DNA of 64,000 nucleotides, taken from the NCBI GenBank assembly GCA_017506865.1, contig JAFCMP010000518.1, positions 1-64,000 on the forward strand. Reading direction: 5' to 3'. Below the pieces are notes generated by a model. That model had not been told where the DNA came from. It made no database searches and worked only from the letters and a program-made list of their open reading frames with translations. The translations under genes and the position numbers were made by a program. This DNA comes from Tribonema minus. Taxonomy: Eukaryota > Sar > Xanthophyceae > Tribonematales > Tribonemataceae. This document shows, piece by piece, positions 1 through 11,925 of this stretch; the stretch's first letter is position 1, and every line of letters starts with the position of its first letter.

Positions 1-3000
1 GCTTTGGCAAGAATCAAGTGTCAGACAACCCTGAGTTGGCCGCTGCCGCCGAAACAGAACTACCAGGATGGGACAACATTGTATTGGTTGCAGAGCAAGG
101 GGCTGCTTTGCAAAAACAAGCTACTGTCTATATAGCCAAGAAGTACCCCGTCACAGAAGCTACAGCGGATGGAATTGCAGTTGTGGTGACTTGGACCGGT
201 GACGCACCACCGGGGAACTATGTGCTCGAAGGGGCAATTGACCCACGGGGGCATTGGGCTGTGCGGCGGCGGCGAGTGTTGGTAGAGGAGGGTATGCACA
301 CCAGCACTATAAATCTCACTATTGTCAAGCGTACCGGTAAGCTGAAACCGGGCGTCAAGCTTGGGCACTTGCACTTGCTAGATGAGGATTTGTGGAAGCG
401 ACAATCACACAGATGTGAAGTGGAAACCACATGGAGCTTAATAGCACTGACTTCAGTACAGGAGAAAGACGAGAAACAGCAGTTGCTAGAAAAGCGCTTG
501 ACGGCGATCAAAGCGAGGATAGCACAGATAGAGCGCAATGATCGTCTAGCCACGGTTTGCTTCATGGTTGCTGCTGGTTATGTGACACCAGCTGAGGCGC
601 AAGCGGAGGCGCCAAATGTCATTTCGGGAACGGCAGCGGAGGCTCTGTTTGCTGAGAGCTGCGACGTAGGTTGGGGGTGTGGAGCACAGGTGAACCCTAC
701 TTCAACGTCAACTACTTCAACTAGCAGCATGGCAGACAAAGTCAATTCGGCTAAGTTAAACCCAGTCTCTGATTCACGAGTGCAAACATTGAGTGTAGAG
801 GAGCCCCACGCAGACAAGATAGTGCACAAGGCGCGGCCCCCCGCAGAACCGCCGCCGCCAAATGCTCCTTGCACTGCCGTCCCTGAAACTCACAATAAAC
901 CAAAAAAGGAAGCGAAGGTTGATGTAGAATCGCAACCTGGTGTTGGTGCTGACTCATCTGCAGCTCAAGAGTGTACGGACGATGAAGCAGTGCAACGGGC
1001 ACGGGAGCTGGAATGGCTTGCCGCGTTCCGTGTTGGGGAATTGGAACACTTGACGGAAGTTCAACGAATGCAGTTGACAGATTTGCTTCGCAAAATGGCA
1101 CGTAAGGGGATCTTCTCACATGATGGTAGGCCAGGAAAAGTGTCGTTGGTCCGCCACCATATTGATGTTGGAGATGCTAGGCCTGTGCGTTCCAGATTGC
1201 GAAAGTATAGTCTGAAAGAACTTGAAGTTTTATGGAAGGAAATTGACTTCTTGTTGAAGAAGGGCGTGATTGAGCCGTCAAATTCACCCTGGAACTCTCC
1301 TCTCATGATAATACCAAAGCCAGACGGTGGTATGAGAGTTGTGCAGGATTTGAGGGCGGTTAATCAAGCAGTGAAAGAGCGTGGTGGCGGTCAGGATGGG
1401 TTTCCGCTGCCGCGCATAGATGAGGTGCACTCAGTGTTGAATGGCTCTGAGTGGTTTAGCTCTATGGACGCGGTTGCTGGATTTTGGCATGTTGAATTGG
1501 ACAGAGAATCCAGACCAATAACGGCTTTTCAAACCAAATGGGGGTGCTATCAATGGAAGGTGGGACCTATGGGGCTTATGAACATGCCATCTACTTTTCA
1601 GCGTCTAATGCAGCTTGCTATGGGGCATGATGCGCTGTGGGTGTACGCCCTGGTGTACATTGACGATATTCTGGTTTTCAGCAAAACCTTCAAAGAGCAC
1701 ATGAAGCACTTGGAGATAGTGTTGAGCCGACTGCTCTCAGTAGGCATAAAGCTGAAACCATCCAAGTGTCATTTCGCCATGCGGGAGGTCAAATTTCTGG
1801 GTCATGTCGTAGATGCCCAGGGCAAGCGCGTTGATCCATCAAAAGTAGAGGCAATTGAGAAGATACCTTTGCCCTCTGACCTTCATGATGTACGTTCCTT
1901 TTTGTGTATGGCAGCGTACTACAGGCAGTATATCTCCCATTCTTCAACAATCACGGAGCCCCTGGTCAACCTTACTCGCAAAGGTGTACCGTTTGAGCTC
2001 TCGGATGATTGCATTGCTGCGTGGCAGGTGCTCAAGGAGGCCTTGAAGACATCCCCTGTTTTAGCACATCCCGATTTGAAAGGCATCCTCAATGGCTCAG
2101 TCAAGTTGGTTTTGCAGACTGATGCTTCTGACTATGGACTGGGAGCGGTGTTAACGCAGGTATGCCCCACCAACGGAGAGCACCCGATAGGATACTATAG
2201 TCGTACTTTGAAAAGTGCTGAACGCAATTATGGTACTTATGATAGGGAAGCGCTAGCAGCAATGGAAGGAGTTCACTACTTCAGACAGTTTTTGCACAAT
2301 GGTAACACGTTCATCCTACAAACTGACCACTCTGCATTGGCGCACTTGATGGGTGGCTCAGAACCGCGCACCAAGCGGCAGGAACGTTACATATCAGAAC
2401 TGCAAGAATACAATATGGACATTGTGCACAGGCCTGGTAGAGAGAATGGTAATGCTGACGCCCTCTCGCGTATCAGGGATGGCGCTTTCGTCACAGTGTC
2501 TGCAGGTGTGGCCTTTTCTAATGATGCAGCGACGACCTCGCAGCATGGGGGGATACAGCGGCCAGCACCTGTTCCGGGAAATTTTTCGTCTGTTGTTTTG
2601 CCTGCCGCTTGTGAATGTGACGATGCAGCTGGAGTGAAGATAGTGTCAATCAACATCACAGCAAGCAGGGTGGCTCAGCTGTTCCCAGAAGATGGCGACG
2701 AGAACATGGACCTTGAGGCTGAGTTGGAGGATGGCCATGAAGACATCAACAACAAGGATACAGGTGGCAAAGTAGATGGTAATAGGCAACGACATCGCGC
2801 CGTGTTTGAAGCGGGCGACTTGGTATCTTCGCTGAGCAAGGATGCGGTATTGGGGAAAGTAGCGAAGTACTTGACTACTAGACTAAGAGAAGGTGGTCCC
2901 CCACATGGCCTCTCACCTGGAGAAGTTGAGGATGCTCGCGCATTTGAGCGCGCTGGCTACTACATGCGCAATGGGAGAATGCATTTTGCTGCTGGTGGCA

Positions 3001-4022
3001 GGTCCCACAAGACAGGCACAGACTTGCTAGTGGTACCGAAGTCACTAAGAGAGCGCGTGTTTGAGGAATGTCATGATGGTGCGATTGGTGGAGGTCACAG
3101 TGGCTTTGCTCGCACATATGACAAAGTGAGGCGCAGGTATTTCTGGCCTGGCATGTATTCTGATGTTTTCAAGTGGGTGCTGACTTGCCTGGCATGCCAA
3201 AAGCGCAAGTCCAAGCGCGATATGCGTGTGCATGGATTTGGAGATGTAGATCTACAGCATGCGTTTCAATTGGTAGGCTTCGATATTGTGGGACCGCTGC
3301 CCAAGACTGCCAGGGGCAACACTTTCATTTTGGTCTTCACGGATTACCTGACTAGGTGGCCGGAGGCCTTTGCGATACCTGACAAATCAGCAGTCACTGT
3401 TGCGCGTGTCATAGTCAGTGAGATCATACCAAGGCACGGGTGCCCTCAAATGTTCCTCTGTGACAATGCTAAGGAGTTCAGGGGGTTGCTGATGAAAGAG
3501 CTAACTAGGTTAGTGGGCATTGAGCAGCGCTTCACATCCCCTTACCACCCTGCATGCAATGGTCTCACTGAGCGTACCAACGGCACGCTTGTCAACCTTC
3601 TGGCAATGATGGTAGAAGACAACCAGAAGAATTGGGACTCAGTCTTACCCATGGCTCTTTTCAACCACAGAGCTTGCACAAACACGACGTATGGCATGTC
3701 ACCGTTTCGCATGTTATATGGGCGTGAGCCCCTGCTGCCGTTCGAGGCAATGTTGGGAGATCTTCGTGCACCTGAGCTGTCGCGCAGGTGGAAGTCAGCA
3801 GCTGAGCACCTGCACGTAATTCATGAGCTCATCAAGGAAGGACACAGGCTGGTACAGGTGTCACTACAAGAGCAGGAGGAGAGGCTACGGGCGGCGGCAG
3901 CACAGGAGAAAGGGTTTGCTCGTCGCTTTGAACCTGGAGATCATGTTCTTGTACACTATCCGCCCGTTCGTAAGGGGCTGAGTAAGAAATTGAAAGCAGA
4001 ACGCTGGTTGGGTCCATTGTAG
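1..4022 (+). CDS. pol: Ty3/gypsy retrotransposon Pol polyprotein (RT-RNase H-integrase), 5' truncated by the window
   Basis: The reading frame is open to the left edge, so the GTG at 18 is not a true start; Gag and protease lie outside. Counting from 18, residues 60-115 resemble the beta-rich segment that follows protease in Ty3 elements. Reverse transcriptase follows, with the catalytic YIDD at about residue 547. RNase H begins near residue 700 (TDASDYGLGAVL) and ends at NADALSR. The integrase has an HHCC zinc knuckle (about 1018-1060) and a DDE core at about D1087, D1147 and E1184 (FDIVGP, CDNAKEF, NGLTERTNG). These enzymes would copy the element RNA into DNA and insert it. The frame stops with two adjacent TAGs at 4020-4025, just where Ty3 integrases continue; homology carries on in the next frame. 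Family assignment is firm; activity is doubtful. Confidence 0.95.
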   Translation, partial: FGKNQVSDNPELAAAAETELPGWDNIVLVAEQGAALQKQATVYIAKKYPVTEATADGIAVVVTWTGDAPPGNYVLEGAIDPRGHWAVRRRRVLVEEGMHTSTINLTIVKRTGKLKPGVKLGHLHLLDEDLWKRQSHRCEVETTWSLIALTSVQEKDEKQQLLEKRLTAIKARIAQIERNDRLATVCFMVAAGYVTPAEAQAEAPNVISGTAAEALFAESCDVGWGCGAQVNPTSTSTTSTSSMADKVNSAKLNPVSDSRVQTLSVEEPHADKIVHKARPPAEPPPPNAPCTAVPETHNKPKKEAKVDVESQPGVGADSSAAQECTDDEAVQRARELEWLAAFRVGELEHLTEVQRMQLTDLLRKMARKGIFSHDGRPGKVSLVRHHIDVGDARPVRSRLRKYSLKELEVLWKEIDFLLKKGVIEPSNSPWNSPLMIIPKPDGGMRVVQDLRAVNQAVKERGGGQDGFPLPRIDEVHSVLNGSEWFSSMDAVAGFWHVELDRESRPITAFQTKWGCYQWKVGPMGLMNMPSTFQRLMQLAMGHDALWVYALVYIDDILVFSKTFKEHMKHLEIVLSRLLSVGIKLKPSKCHFAMREVKFLGHVVDAQGKRVDPSKVEAIEKIPLPSDLHDVRSFLCMAAYYRQYISHSSTITEPLVNLTRKGVPFELSDDCIAAWQVLKEALKTSPVLAHPDLKGILNGSVKLVLQTDASDYGLGAVLTQVCPTNGEHPIGYYSRTLKSAERNYGTYDREALAAMEGVHYFRQFLHNGNTFILQTDHSALAHLMGGSEPRTKRQERYISELQEYNMDIVHRPGRENGNADALSRIRDGAFVTVSAGVAFSNDAATTSQHGGIQRPAPVPGNFSSVVLPAACECDDAAGVKIVSINITASRVAQLFPEDGDENMDLEAELEDGHEDINNKDTGGKVDGNRQRHRAVFEAGDLVSSLSKDAVLGKVAKYLTTRLREGGPPHGLSPGEVEDARAFERAGYYMRNGRMHFAAGGRSHKTGTDLLVVPKSLRERVFEECHDGAIGGGHSGFARTYDKVRRRYFWPGMYSDVFKWVLTCLACQKRKSKRDMRVHGFGDVDLQHAFQLVGFDIVGPLPKTARGNTFILVFTDYLTRWPEAFAIPDKSAVTVARVIVSEIIPRHGCPQMFLCDNAKEFRGLLMKELTRLVGIEQRFTSPYHPACNGLTERTNGTLVNLLAMMVEDNQKNWDSVLPMALFNHRACTNTTYGMSPFRMLYGREPLLPFEAMLGDLRAPELSRRWKSAAEHLHVIHELIKEGHRLVQVSLQEQEERLRAAAAQEKGFARRFEPGDHVLVHYPPVRKGLSKKLKAERWLGPL

Positions 4023-4600
4023 TAGAAAGGCGGATACCTGGGCTAGACACATATGTTTTGCGGGCGACGCATGCAGGGCAAGTCATGTTGAAGTACATCC
4101 ACTGTAGTAGGCTGAAGTTGGCTACTGAGCGACAACTTGAAGTAGCGGTGCCGCCTCCACCAGATGTACACTTGCCTACGCGTGATCAACAGCATGTGCC
4201 CCGTGACCCGGCTGACAGGCCATCAGCGGCTGCAGCACCAGCACCACGTGAAAAATGCCCATATGCTAAAGGTGACATCATAAGAGTTTCATTGGCTGCA
4301 TGGGTAGATGGCTCTGATGATAGTTGTGATGGCTATGTGGTACACATTGCTTCCAATGGCACGCTGGAATTCATATGCCCGATTGATGCAGCAGAGCCGG
4401 ATGAGTTGACGGCTCAGCTGCCCTCATTTGCAAACCGCTATAAAGGTCATGCGACTAAAGGCGACAAGCATCTGGCACGTCTCATCTATACACTGCATCA
4501 TTCGTCACCGTTCCTTGGCGAGCGCACTGGCAGTTTTTGGCAGCCCCTTGCAACAGCACCAGCGGTTCGGTTCTGCAATACCATAGTATATGTCAATTAG
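4022..4600 (+). pseudogene. C-terminal tail of the Ty3/gypsy Pol, displaced by a frameshift
   Basis: The frame beginning at 4022 continues the integrase C-terminus: its first codons give the conserved strand-turn-strand segment ending TYVLRATHAG, which normally follows the GPF-type motif in one frame. One missing base near 4015-4020, next to a short T run, explains the break. A proline/alanine-rich linker follows (about 4140-4260), then a ~110-residue domain of unknown role, unusual for the family (about 4255-4600, YAKGDIIRVSLAAWVDGS), and the stop at 4598-4600. Either the copy is dead or a base was lost in sequencing. Confidence 0.75.
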
Positions 4601-6338
4601 AAGTATCCAAGTCTTGTTGTTTGGCAGCGTTCCCTACCCCGCGCCTTGCGTGCCGCATGTTTCAGGAGGAGTGTCATATGAGGTGAAGACGGAGTCTTGG
4701 CGCGCAGCGGCGGGCGTTCTACATGCGCATCTACCGGTGACGAGATTTTCAAGCGAAGGACCTTTCAACTTCAACCACCAGCTCAACTTCAGCAAGGGCG
4801 CTTCAACTTCAGCTATTGGCCTAGCGCAAGTGTGAGTGAGTTACCACACGGCGCAGTGCGTGCTCCAGCGAGTTGCTGAGCACTGCCAAGGCAAGGGCAG
4901 CCTCAATCAGTCGCTGAGCGCTGCCCCAGGCCCGGAGGCGGATTGGGGACTAAGCTATTTGGGACGCACTCATGCGAGCTGCTGAGCGCTGTCAACTTGA
5001 CGGGCCTGGGCGGACTGGGGTTGCATAGTATGGCCTAGCTACGGCATGCAAAGCAAGTTGCTGAGCAGTGCCAAGAGCTTGGGGGCGTACTGTGAGAGTC
5101 AGGGCGGGCACGCATGCGAGCTGCTGCGCCGCGCGGAGTGTGCAGTGCTCCTCACGTTGCTGAGCACTGCTACGGCCTGGAGCAGGGGACGTGGCCAGTG
5201 TAGCCGGCGATTTGGGGGGGGGCGTCATGGGGGGAATTGGACGTCAGCCTGGTTGGTAGCGCGCGGGAACTCGGGCCATATGTCATGAGACTGACCGCAG
5301 CCGAACTTCCAGCCTCTTTCCTGTAACGTTCAAGGAAACGCGGGGAGAGTAGGCGCCAGGTGTATCATTTTCTCCAGCAGGTGCATAGTCGCGTCTACCA
5401 GCGCGCACCTTAAGGCACCGCCTACGTTATGGTGACCTTTTAGGGGTTGGGGGGGGTTATATCCCTATTACAGGGCGTGCATGACACGGGGTGTAGTGGG
5501 GGGTTGCGCGAGTGCCTCAGGCGGGTTCGCAGTAGTGCGGGGGTTGCGTGAGTGCCTCAAGCGGGGGCGCAGTAGTGTGGATTGCTGTTTGCATCACAGG
5601 TTGTGCGTTTGTTTGCTTGTGTACTACTAGGCAATTACCGGGGCGTATGTAAGTGGTGCAGCCTCTTTGACGGGTGCAGCATTAGAGGCATATAGCCACA
5701 CACTGGCAGTGCTCCCCTCTGTTATTTCAGCACCATGACGTCAACATATGGTGTTGCTCTGCCGCTGCCGGTGTCGCCGCCACCGTGTAGCCGCAGCCGC
5801 CGCCTAGAGGGGTAGTATCTGCTTGTGATGCGCAATCAGGTGTTGCAATCGCATCGACAACACTTGGCGCGCAGTAAAGTGGTGCCAGGCGTGCTGTATC
5901 TGCTGAGGATTTGCATTGCTTATTTGCGGTAGGCCGGGCTTGCAGTAGCTCCTTATGCACGCTTCACTGTTATTTGATCCAGACGGTCGATGACGTCATG
6001 GATGGGGGCGTATGTCGTGAAGCGGCATATTAACGTGCATTAGGATGATAGATGTGTGTTGGCAGCACGTAGCACACCTTGAGGTGGCCAGGGCTCAGTT
6101 GGAGAGTTGTGCCCGTATTTGTACAACAGTCACCTCAAGTTGAAATGGCAGCAGCGCTCAGCTGCATTTGTGCTTGTGTTCGCCTAATGATCAGAAACCG
6201 ATCTACATGCTTTAAGGAAGGCTTTTGTCTGCTTTTGCACCGCCACGTTTACCGGCGCCATGGCACTTGGTATCTGGAGAGAGTAGTTGCAAGCGCCGCT
6301 GCTTTCTCAAGGCAACATTCGCAGGCTTTAGGCTGTAA
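4601..6338 (+). mobile_element. 3' untranslated region and probable 3' LTR of the Ty3/gypsy element, with internal repeats
   Basis: No gene is supported here. A purine tract ending at 4671 (AGGAGGAG) is followed at 4672 by TGTCATATG, the expected arrangement of polypurine tract and LTR 5' end. The 3' LTR boundary and target duplication could not be found because the 5' LTR is outside the window. Five degenerate copies of GTTGCTGAGCACTGCCAAG lie between about 4870 and 5170, and a ~40-bp GC-rich unit is duplicated at about 5498-5577. CAACTTCAA-type motifs recur at 4765-4815. Discoidin-gene homology resumes near 6339, which limits how far the LTR can extend. Confidence 0.5.
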
Positions 6339-9300
6339 CTGGAGCAATGGAGCAGTTCCTCACTCCTGAAGAGTCAACACTGTGAGCTGGGACACCACCC
6401 AGTCACCACAGATGGAGTACAGGTATACGGTCAATGGGTACAGATACAGCTCTCAGCAGCTAAAGCCATCTCGCAGTACACAATTACCAATGTCAATTCG
6501 CTGACGCAGAGCCCGACAAGTTTCATCATGGCCGGATCAGACACCGGTGGCACCTATTGGGCGGCTATCGATGCAAGGAGCGGGCTCACTTGGAGCAGCA
6601 CCTTTTCCGCAATGACATTTACTGTTGCAAATCCGACTCGATGGACATACATGCGTCTGGTGTTTCCGACCACCAATGGCGGTGTAAGTGTGCAACTATC
6701 CGAAGTGGAGCTGGTAGAGAAGCTGACGGCGCCTGTGAACACTACACCGCCGACCGTTGTGACTGTGGACTATGCCAGATTGTCCACCGAATCGCAAACG
6801 TACTCGGCGTCCACTCTCCTATCGGGGTCTAACGCTTCATATGCCTTCAATGCAAACACCGCTAATACGTGGACGAGCAATAACACAGGCGCGGAAGCAT
6901 ACACTGGTGGTGTATACCCTCTAGGTGCCAGCTACACCATAATTGATGGTCAGCAGGTGTACGGTCAATGGGTACAGATCAAGTACTCCGCATCAAAGGC
7001 AATTTACCAGTACAGTATATACTGCAACTCACTGGCAAACAGCCCAGTAGACTTCATGGTGGTCGGGTCCGATGACGGTGCGTACTGGTCTACCATCGAC
7101 TCGCAAACAGGTGCAGTGTTTGCGTCCGCGCAATCCGCGTTGACATTCACTGTGGCACAACCTGTTCGCTGGGCATACTTTAGGATTGTGGTCACCAAGA
7201 CCAATGGCGGTCCATACGTACAGATTAGTGATGTGAACTTGATCGAAAAGCTGACAGCGCCCCCCAACACGTCAATACCCCCCAGGCTCGTGGTGACTAA
7301 TGCCCGAATCAACCCAGACTCAGCCTCAGTAGGCAGTTCCAGCAATACAGGTGCTTCTAATGCCTATGCTTTCAACTCTACGACGACTTCAATATGGACG
7401 AGTGGTACGTCATACAAGGGCGGAGAGTTTGTCTTCTCCAAGGTCTCTTCGATTGCCAGCTCTGCATATGTGTACGGAGAGTGGACACAAATCAAGTTCA
7501 CAGCTGCCACAGCTGTAAGTCAGTACATCATTTACAATGGCACTACAACTGGAAGTAGCCCAGCGGAGTTCTATGTGATCGCATCCCCTGATGCAATCTA
7601 CTGGGACACGATGGACCATAGAACAAACCTCGTGTGGTCAGGAACACGTGATTCAAAGAACTTTACCATTCCTTCTCGCAAGCGCTACCTCTATTGGCGC
7701 TGGGTCGTGCCTAAAGTAGATGGCACGGCCACCACAACTCAGATCAGTGAGGTCTTCTTGTATGAAGACCCCAGTGTGGGCGCCAACACAACAACGCCGC
7801 CGACTGCCACGCCGTCAACCGCCCGCGTGCTTGTGACTGCGATCATTACCAAAACATCATCCAGTGTGGACGCGACAAACACGGTGGCGCGTGCGTTTGA
7901 TGAGGGAGTGACAACATACTGGGCAACACCAACTTCACAGTACAACCCTTCCTACATCGGGACTGCCTTCTCCACTACCATAGACTCGGTTCCAGTTTAT
8001 GGTCAATGGCTGCAAGTGCAGTTTTCTGCTGCAAAGTCTTTGTACTTTTTATTAATTCTCGCTCAGGGCGCTTTGTACTCATACAAAATGTGGTACAACT
8101 CAGCAACCACTGCACCGGTTGACTTCAAGCTGGCTGGATCAAATGACGGTTCTACATGGACACTCATAAACTCCAGAGTCGGAGTGTCGTGGGCCGCTGC
8201 TGCAGTACAGGAGTTTCCAGTGTCCAATTACACTGCATTCACGTATGTGCGCCTGGTGGTCACAAAGATCAGTAGCACTGCTGCTTGTCAAATTCTTGAG
8301 CTTGGCTTTACGGAATGGCTTACTACACATCCACCACCAGGCGCCATAGCTCCAGCAGGGGGCACCCTAACTGTTGCATCAAAGTCTGACACTGGAGCAT
8401 CAGTGTCTGTTGCAATTGGCACTCTGGGCACAGGTGCTACCTATACATATGTTGTCAGCTACTCGACGATAAACTCCAGCGGCGAGTTCATGGTTGATTG
8501 CGGCACTGTTGTCGCACAGACAGCTACACAGACAGTAGCTATATCAGGGCTAACAAGCGGCACCACTTACTACCTCTGGGTACGTGCACTCACCGGTGGC
8601 TTGTACACGAATCTGATGACCACCGGCACACAGCTGACCACTACAACCACTGCACCGTCAGGCGGAAGCATTACTGTGAATTCTGTCACTAGCTCTACAG
8701 CTTCAGTGTCTGTTTCGATCGGAACGCTGGGCACAGGGGCTGTCTACACTTATGTCATCAGCTACTCCATGACCAACACTACCGGTTCATTCATGACCGA
8801 CTGTGGGCCCGTCATCGCGCAGACAGATGCGCAATCATTGACTGTTGCCGGCCTGAACAGCTCGACAACCTACTACCTGTGGATACGTGCACTCACCGGG
8901 GGGGTATACACCAATACCATGACTACCGGTGCCCAAGTGCGCACCACCGCTGTCCCCATCACTCCTTCCAATGGCCATCTCACAGTCAACTCTGTCAGCA
9001 GTTCAACAGCGTCTGTATCAGTGTCAATTGGTACCCTCGGAACAGGAGCCTCCTACACATATGTAGTCAGCTACTCTGATGCCAATTCTATCGAAGCCGA
9101 CATGACTGACTGCGGTTCACTTACCGCACAGACAACTACGCAGACTGTGGCGATTACAGGGCTGGCGAGTGACACCACCTACTTTATGTGGGTGCGTGCA
9201 GTCGCCAATGGGGTGTACACTAACATGATGGGCATTGGGACAGAGCTGGTGACCACAGCCGGCCCTGCACCACCGTCCAACGGGAGCATAACTGTGAACT

Positions 9301-9632
9301 CTGCTGCAAACACGACTGCGTCGGTGTCAGTAGCAATTGGAACGCTCGGGTCGGACGCAACATACACGTATGTCGTCAGCTACTCTACCACAAACTCTAC
9401 AGCAGCAGCTATGACTGACTGCGGGACGTTGTTGGAGCAGACGGCGGCACAGACAGTGGCTATATCGGGGCTCACCAGCGGAACGACATACTTTCTGTGG
9501 GTTCGCGCGCGTACTGGTGGTGTATACACTAATTTGATGACAGACGGCACTCAATTAGACACTACAAACACTAGCGGCGAAGCACCGTCCAACGGCAGCC
9601 TCAGTGTGATCTCTATTGCAAGTACAACCTTC
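6339..9632 (+). pseudogene. Discoidin (F5/8 C-like) and FN3 repeat surface protein, 5' part of a split gene
   Basis: The frame is open from 6339 (a TAA lies at 6336-6338) with no convincing start; ATG 6528 lies inside a repeat, so the 5' end is lost or degenerate. Four ~165-residue discoidin-like units follow, each with a YGQW(V/L)QI...FSAAK segment, a GS(D/N)DGxxW motif and a terminal Q(I/L)S(E/D)V. FN3-like units begin near 8340, each ~100 residues with IGTLGTGATYTYVVSYS, a DCG motif and SGTTYYLWVRA. The fifth breaks off after codons for AST-T at about 9632. The continuation is at 19133-20814. Such proteins bind glycans and often form surface or fibre adhesins; a viral or algal coat role is inference. 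There are no introns, and codon use is less GC-biased than in the inserted Fanzor. Confidence 0.8.
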
Positions 9633-11867
9633 TGCTGCTGCTGCTGCTGCCGCTGCTGCTGCGATATTGCTGCTGCTGCCCTGCTGTCCCTCCCTCCTCC
9701 TCTTTGCTGCACGCATGTCCGTCCGCAGCATGGCGCTGGCTATTGGCCGCCTCCAACTCCCGTATCTGCCTGCTGAAGCTGGCATGGCGCTGCCTCGCTT
9801 GCTCCAAGGTGTAGCAGGGCTGCCCCTGCTTGTTGAGAGGGATGAGAGCTTGGTGCGGCCGACCCTGATCCGCCGCCTCTATCACGATGCCGTAGTTCCT
9901 TCTGGAAGTGCGCCATGACCTCAGCTGCCTGCTCTCCTCCCTCGTGTACACCATGCTGCCGCCGTTGCTGGTTTGCCTGTCAATTTGACCGTGTCAATTT
10001 GACAGGTGTCAATTTGACAAATGAATTGTGGCCCCGCCTGTCAATTTGACTGCCTGTCAAATTCAGCTGCTGTTTCACAACACAACCACGAATGAAGCTG
10101 CGAGAGGAAGCCACCACGCAGAAGACTTGCTGCAGACGGTTTGCTGCCTCTGCTTCCGGTACCGCTGGCGTTCACACTGGTGCACAGGTGCGGAGCCTCT
10201 GTTTTTGAAGCTGACAGACTGGCAGCAGCAGCAACAGCAGGAGGAGAGGACCGGGCCGGTGGCTATAGGACGTATCTGGCGCACCGGTGATTACTCAATG
10301 GTAAGAAATAAGCAGCATTGAGCATGTGGCAGTGCCTACTTCGAAATGCGCAGTGCAGGCTGCAGCGGCAGTCCATTTTCGCATCCCTTTGATTTTTCCC
10401 ACAGCGCCAGAGCTGCATCTCCACGACCACGAGCTCTATTGCAGCGCCGCTTACGCAGGGAGCTTCGCCAAATGTTATTTGACTTATCCCGCATGACTGC
10501 TGCCCCCGCATCCTGCGAGGTAGACATTGACAGCAGCAGAAGTCCATTTTGGAAGCAGCGGTTTCAATTTGGAGGGCCATGGCACCGCAGCCAGAAGTCG
10601 ATGACCACGACCGTGATTGGAGCGCCGCTTGTGCAGGCAGCTTCGCCACACGCTACTTTAATCGTCCCGCATCACGGCTGTCCCCACAGCTTGCAAAACA
10701 CAGAATCACAGCCGCAGGAAATCCCATTCTTCGGCAGCTGGCCGTTGCTGCTGTTGACGATACACCACCCTTGTTCTTGCTCTGCCAACATGATGTCTGT
10801 AATGTGAGCTATGCGCCAAGCTGGTGATTTCGCTGAAAAAGACGCCGCTGGACTCGAGAACTGTGGCAGCTGTTGTGCACAGTATCGTTTCAGGGACTTC
10901 TCCGAACATCAACACAGCAGCAGCAGCAGCAGCTCTGCAGGCGGTGTTCTCAACATGCGGCTGGTGCAACATGCTTTTTCTTGTGCGCTTAGTGCAGCAA
11001 ATGAGTGGTTCGCTTTCCGTTAGGCCACTGCGCGTCCTCCAAATTGTAGCACAGCTCAAGTACCACAGCTACTGATGCTGCAGGCAATTTAGAAAGTGGC
11101 ATAGCTAGCTGCTGCTGTTGCTGTTGCGCGGGCTGCTGCTGTCAGTTGCACTGTTCTCTGGTATGCACTGGACACATACGCCCTTCATCGCCGTACTCGA
11201 GGCTCACACGCCTGTGCCACACAAACTGATGCAGCGCCTTCAGAGCTTCACCAGCATAACCACAGTGGTTCCTTGCTGTATTACCATCCGTGCCCAGGAT
11301 AGCTCTGCAAAGCAGCACAGCCTCACCAGCATGACCATGCTGAACTACCAGAAAATGTTGGGACATGAAGCCACGTTTCCACGAGGTTTATCACTCAACC
11401 ACCATCTGTAACTGTCACCCAAACTGCCATTTTGTCTCATTATGCACACAGACACTAGCAGCAGTCTTGCATTGTGGCAAAGCGCAATTCAAGCACTTCT
11501 TGCACTCCAAACATGGTGCAGAAGTGATGTTCACGACACATTCGTGTGTGCCTACCACAATGGTTTCCTGCTGTGTTAGTGTCCCTGCCCAGGCTAGCTC
11601 TGCATGGCAACACAGCCTCGCAAGCACAACCACGAGCAGCTCTCACGAAACCTTGCATGTGCTGCTGTTCCTTGGTGACTAGATTTTACTTGAAATTCTC
11701 GCACAGAGACGCAATGTCCTGCGACAACACACCCTGGAGATCCTAGTCACGTGCCATGGTTGCTCACTGGGCATCCTTGCTCACACTGGTGCTGCTGCCT
11801 CAGCTCCCGCCAATCATTATGGCCCCCGTGCTGACCTCCCTCTCCTCCCCGCCTGTCCTGCTGCTGG

Positions 11868-11898
<31 letters not shown>

Positions 11899-11925
11899 TT
11901 GCTTGTGCTGCCCCCTCCCACAGCC
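9633..11925. other. 5' flank of the Fanzor gene: CTG repeats, palindrome cluster, degenerate tandem duplications
   Basis: No exon is firmly supported. CTG/CAG runs lie at 9632-9680, 10920-10940 and 11865-11895. The palindrome TGTCAATTTGACA or near copies occur at 9978, 9992, 10007 and 10039. A ~200-bp segment at about 10370-10500 recurs diverged at about 10540-10690, and another at about 11230-11350 recurs at about 11500-11650. A frame on the minus strand (9954 to 9613) reads plausibly for ~60 residues before running into repeat-encoded Q/S; it is not identifiable. A pyrimidine tract ending CAG at 11923 could be a splice acceptor, so a further 5' exon of the Fanzor is possible. Confidence 0.5.

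Noticed and set aside
9616..9918. Plus- and minus-strand frames through the CTG repeat at the left end of the Fanzor insertion
   Set aside because: Most of their length is poly-Ala, Leu, Gln or Ser from triplet repeats; the remaining ~60 residues of the minus frame (9954-9613) match nothing recognised.
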